A stretch of DNA of 8,119 nt from Verrucomicrobiota bacterium (lineage in GTDB: Bacteria; Verrucomicrobiota; Kiritimatiellia; UBA8416; JAIOPI01). Made by a program: the position numbers and the translations under genes. The stretch spans positions 1 through 8,119 of the forward strand of contig JAQCIA010000081.1 of NCBI GenBank assembly GCA_027620105.1. The letters run 5' to 3'. Below, piece by piece: positions 5,461 to 8,119 of the stretch (position 1 is the stretch's first letter; every line of letters starts with the position of its first letter). The notes beneath the pieces were generated by a model. It saw nothing but the letters and a program-made list of their open reading frames with translations. It was not told where the DNA came from and did not search any database.

Positions 5461-6219
5461 GTGAGCAGGCCGTTTGTGCGGTGCGCATGCATGGTGGCGC
5501 TGGCGCTGACCGGCTTGGCCCGCGCCAACGAACCCGCCCCGCAACACGCCCAGGACGTGCTGGATGCCGTCGTATCACGCCTGCCACAGGAAAGCCTGAT
5601 CATCGGCGGGGACCTCATCGTGCGCAAACTGCGCGGCGTGGTTGCCGCCACCCTGCGCTTCGACATCCTGCTGGACTGGGGAGCCTCGCCGCCCGCCGCG
5701 CGCTACACGATTTATGATCATTTCGGCGACGCGCTGGAGCAGCTGACCCTGACGCGGGAACCCGGCGGCGATCACACAACGGTTTATCGCGCCGGCGTGG
5801 CCGACCCTTCGCCCGCGCCCCCGCTGACACAGCGCATTCAGGACACGGACATGAGCTGGACCGACCTCACGCTTGATTTTCTGTGGTGGCCCAACGGCCG
5901 CATCGTCGGCACAGAGTCCGTGCGCGGCCGGCGCTGCCACATCGTCGAAGTGCCCGCGCCGCCTTCCGCAAAGGAAGCGCAGACCTCCGACGTGGATCGC
6001 TACACACGCGTGCGCGTTTGGATCGATCAGGAATTGTTCGTGCTCATGCAGGCGGAAGCGTACAATGCCGCCGGTGTGCGCATTCGTCGTCTCTGGGTGC
6101 AAAGCCTGAAAAAGCAGCAGGGGCGCTGGATGATCAAGGATCTCGAAGTGCAGGCCTATCCACCCGTGCAACGCACCCGCCTGCGCGTGAATTCAGCGGT
6201 AATGCGGGAGCCTCTTTGA
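5461..6219 (+). CDS. Exported LolA-like (outer-membrane lipoprotein-sorting) family protein
   Basis: This is a 252-residue protein started at GTG 5461, with GGAGG at 5451-5455. The same frame is open further upstream, but that part overlaps the PUR gene. Residues 1-22 are a signal peptide ending LARA, cleaved before Asn23. The mature protein looks like the LolA/LolB-like half-barrel fold of the TP_0789 type: early strands GGDLIVRKLRGV (49-60), VAATLRFDILLDWG (61-74) and ARYTIYDHFGDALEQLTLTR, then the marker DMSWTDLTLDFLWWP (130-144), the GTESVRGRRCHIVEV strand pair (150-164), YTRVRVWIDQELFVLMQAEAY (181-201) and WMIKDLEVQAY (223-233). Such proteins are thought to bind lipid or lipoprotein acyl chains in the periplasm; the substrate here is unknown. 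Its TGA overlaps the TTG start of the CNNM gene (TTGA, 6216-6219), which implies translational coupling. Confidence 0.78.
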   Translation: MSRPFVRCACMVALALTGLARANEPAPQHAQDVLDAVVSRLPQESLIIGGDLIVRKLRGVVAATLRFDILLDWGASPPAARYTIYDHFGDALEQLTLTREPGGDHTTVYRAGVADPSPAPPLTQRIQDTDMSWTDLTLDFLWWPNGRIVGTESVRGRRCHIVEVPAPPSAKEAQTSDVDRYTRVRVWIDQELFVLMQAEAYNAAGVRIRRLWVQSLKKQQGRWMIKDLEVQAYPPVQRTRLRVNSAVMREPL

Positions 6220-7475
6220 CCTCCGCTTTGATTGTAGCGTTCATCGTTCTGCTGCTGCTGCTGGTTGCCTCGGCGTTCTTCTCGAGCGCCGAAACGGCAC
6301 TCTTTTCGATCAACTCGCTCGATGTGCGCCGCCTCCAGCGCGCGCACCCGCACGCTGGCGCGCACCTGGAACGCCTGCTCGCCAAGCCCCACCAGGTCTT
6401 GTCCTCCATCTTGATCGGAAACACGCTCACCAACGTCTGCGCCGCGGCATTGGGCTTCGTGATTGCGGAAGAATTCGTCCCGGACTATGGGGAAGCCATC
6501 GCCGTCCCGACCATGACGGTGATGCTCCTGCTCTTTGGCGAAATCGGGCCAAAACGTTTTGCCATGTTGCACGCCGAGCGCCTGGCGCTGATCTACCAGG
6601 CCATCCTCCGGCCCCTGATGGTCATCGTTAAGCCCGCTCGCCTCCTGCTGGAAGGCGTCGCACGCTTCCTCGAAAAGCATGTGGCGGGGCGCCCCAAAAC
6701 CCTGTCCGAAGATGAATTTCGCACCGTGGTGGAGGTTGGGACCGAGGAAGGCGTCGTGGACGGCGAAGAACGGACCATGGTGGAGGGCATTATCCGGCTC
6801 GAAGAAACCCAGGCCAGCGACGTGATGACGCCCCGCGTCGACCTCATTGCCCTCGATCTGGATGACCCCCTGGAAAAGAACCGCCAAACCGCGCGCGGCG
6901 CGCGCTTCCGCTATTTACCGGTGTATCGCGGATCGCTCGACCATCCCGAAGGCCTTTTGGACGTCCCCGCCTATCTGCTCTCCGGCGCCGAATCGTTTGT
7001 CGATCAACTCCTCCCGCCAACCTTCGTGCCCGAGACCGCCCCGCTCAATACGCTGCTGAACACCTTTCAGCGCGAGCGCCGCCGTGCTGCGTTCGTCATC
7101 GACGAGTTTGGCGGCACCGCCGGGCTGATCACGCGCGGCGACATTCTTGAAGTCATTGCGCCCGATCTGGACGAACACGGCGAACCGCGCTTGTACATCC
7201 AACGCTTGCGTAACGACGCCTGGCTGATCGATGGCAGCACAAGCATGGAAGACATCAATTACGAACTGGAAACCTCCCTCGAGGCGGAAGGCGCGGATCG
7301 CATCGCCGGGTGGTTCATGGCGCAGGCACACCGGTTGCCGAAACCCGGTGACGTGGTCGAGGCACAGGGCTGTCGCGTAACCGTGCAGCGCGTGCGGCGC
7401 AGGCGAGTGACTCTTGTCCTGCTGGAGCTGCTGGCGCGGGACACATCCGACACGGAGGACGCGGCCCATGACTGA
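6216..7475 (+). CDS. CNNM/HlyC-CorC family membrane protein (first of two)
   Basis: This is a 419-residue inner-membrane protein of the DUF21-CBS-CorC/HlyC family, usually linked to Mg2+ (or Co2+) transport or homeostasis. The start TTG at 6216 overlaps the preceding stop, with GGGAG just upstream; the frame is open further upstream but inside the LolA-like gene. The DUF21 membrane part is about residues 1-150: SSAETALFS (23-31), SILIGNTLTN (64-73) and LLFGEIGPKRFA (105-116). A cytosolic linker TLSEDEFRTVVEVGTEEG leads to a CBS pair (EGIIRLEETQASDVMTPR, 190-207, through AAFVIDEFGGTAGLITRGDILEVI, 291-314). A CorC-type C-terminal domain follows (about 322-405: WLIDGSTSMEDINYEL, GWFMAQAHRLPKPGDVV). 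All family landmarks are intact. The name hemolysin in databases is historical and not evidence of haemolysis. The next gene overlaps by 8 nt. Confidence 0.92.
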   Translation: MTSALIVAFIVLLLLLVASAFFSSAETALFSINSLDVRRLQRAHPHAGAHLERLLAKPHQVLSSILIGNTLTNVCAAALGFVIAEEFVPDYGEAIAVPTMTVMLLLFGEIGPKRFAMLHAERLALIYQAILRPLMVIVKPARLLLEGVARFLEKHVAGRPKTLSEDEFRTVVEVGTEEGVVDGEERTMVEGIIRLEETQASDVMTPRVDLIALDLDDPLEKNRQTARGARFRYLPVYRGSLDHPEGLLDVPAYLLSGAESFVDQLLPPTFVPETAPLNTLLNTFQRERRRAAFVIDEFGGTAGLITRGDILEVIAPDLDEHGEPRLYIQRLRNDAWLIDGSTSMEDINYELETSLEAEGADRIAGWFMAQAHRLPKPGDVVEAQGCRVTVQRVRRRRVTLVLLELLARDTSDTEDAAHD

Positions 7476-8119
7476 AATGCTCATGTTCGGCGCCATCTTG
7501 CTCTGCCTCGCGGCTTCCGCGTTTTTCGCGGGCATCGAGACCGGCGTCATTTCCGTCCACCGCATGCGCCTGCGCCACGCGGCCCGCCAGGGCACCCCCG
7601 GTGCGGACATTCTCGAAGAGTTCAAAGAAAATCCCGATCGCCTGCTGGGCGCCACGCTGACCGGAAACAATTTCGTCAACGTGCTGATGTCCGTGCTGGC
7701 GGCCAGTCTCGCCGCCCGCCTCGCCGGCCCCATGGGCGAGGCGATCGGTGCCGTCTTGATTACCGTCGTTGTGCTGATTTTCGGCGAGTACCTGCCAAAG
7801 GCCTGGTTTCTCGGGCGCCCGCTGGCCCGCAGTCTGCCCTTTGCGCGGCTGCTACGGCTCCCTGTCCGTCGCCGCCGTGGGGCTGACGCGCTGGCTCATC
7901 CCCGGCAAACCCGCCTCGCTGGCCGATACGGTTCCCTTCGTCACGCGCGACGACCTGCTCGCCCTCGCCCGCGAAGGCGAAGAACACGGCATCCTGTCGC
8001 GCGAAGAGCGCGTCATGATTCACCGCGTGTTCGAGCTTTCCCACAAGATCGCGCGCGACATCATGGTCCCCCGCGAAAAAATGACGCTCGTGCACAACGA
8101 CAGCACAATTTCGGAAATC
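7468..8119 (+). CDS. CNNM/HlyC-CorC family membrane protein (second of two), frameshifted, 3' end outside window
   Basis: The ATG at 7468 overlaps the end of the previous gene (ATGACTGA) and has GGAGG 9 nt upstream. The first 129 residues are a normal DUF21 domain: FFAGIETGVISVHRMRL (19-35), ATLTGNNFVNVLMSVL (62-77), VLIFGEYLPKAWF (102-114). After RSLPFARLL (about 7849-7854) this frame turns into Arg-rich nonsense without a stop to the window end. The sense continues in the +2 frame: YGSLSVAAVGLTRWLIPGK, then RDDLLALAREGEEHGILSREERVM and DIMVPREKM, the start of the CBS region. Loss of two bases in a CT repeat (expected CTGCTCTAC, seen CTGCTAC) would explain it and restore RLLYGSL. It is either a broken gene or a sequencing or assembly error. 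It is a distant paralogue of the gene before it. Confidence 0.85.
   Translation, partial: MTEMLMFGAILLCLAASAFFAGIETGVISVHRMRLRHAARQGTPGADILEEFKENPDRLLGATLTGNNFVNVLMSVLAASLAARLAGPMGEAIGAVLITVVVLIFGEYLPKAWFLGRPLARSLPFARLLRLPVRRRRGADALAHPRQTRLAGRYGSLRHARRPARPRPRRRRTRHPVARRARHDSPRVRAFPQDRARHHGPPRKNDARAQRQHNFGN

Noticed and set aside
5883..6215. Upstream extension of the first CNNM frame by 111 codons
   Set aside because: It overlaps the LolA-like gene completely and is Arg/His-rich out-of-frame sequence. The TTG at 6216 places the first membrane helix at the N-terminus as in the family.

Overview
The window is a stretch of GC-rich bacterial chromosome carrying ordinary biosynthetic genes, cell-envelope genes and two visibly damaged genes. 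Signal peptides, a lipobox, an outer-membrane-type beta-barrel and a LolA-like periplasmic protein point to a diderm. A small PUR-domain protein beside the LolA-like and CNNM genes, plus the style of the LeuB protein, fits the PVC group (Kiritimatiellota/Verrucomicrobiota-like). That placement is an inference from gene content only; no rRNA or other marker is present. No mobile element, CRISPR array, tRNA or rRNA was seen.

Layout. Positions 1-94 may hold the 5' end of a leftward gene. From 201 a rightward pair encodes a membrane-anchored coiled-coil protein (201-1319) and a 56-residue lipoprotein (1332-1502). Converging on them is a leftward pair: leuB-like (3662-2601), then asd (2538-1534). 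The first encodes a 3-isopropylmalate dehydrogenase-family enzyme for leucine synthesis, the second aspartate-semialdehyde dehydrogenase for the lysine/threonine/methionine and diaminopimelate branch. A 261-bp divergent promoter region separates leuB from a rightward outer-membrane beta-barrel protein (3924-4592), which has a clear sigma70-type promoter.

Facing that gene tail to tail is a leftward relic of uronate isomerase (uxaC, 5024-4580). Its first 74 residues are joined directly to its last ~77, in a different frame, so the middle ~two thirds of the enzyme is missing. The join lies in a short stretch that reads sensibly in both original frames, which suggests a deletion between short direct repeats.

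From 5211 to the right edge runs a tightly packed four-gene rightward operon with junctions of +10, -4 and -8 nt. It encodes a PUR-domain nucleic-acid-binding protein, an exported LolA-like protein, and two successive CNNM/HlyC-CorC family membrane proteins. The second CNNM gene carries a frameshift near 7849-7856 and is cut by the window end.

The best candidates for something undescribed are the coiled-coil/micro-lipoprotein pair and the PUR-LolA-like-CNNM-CNNM operon. The clearest evolutionary event is the uxaC internal deletion.
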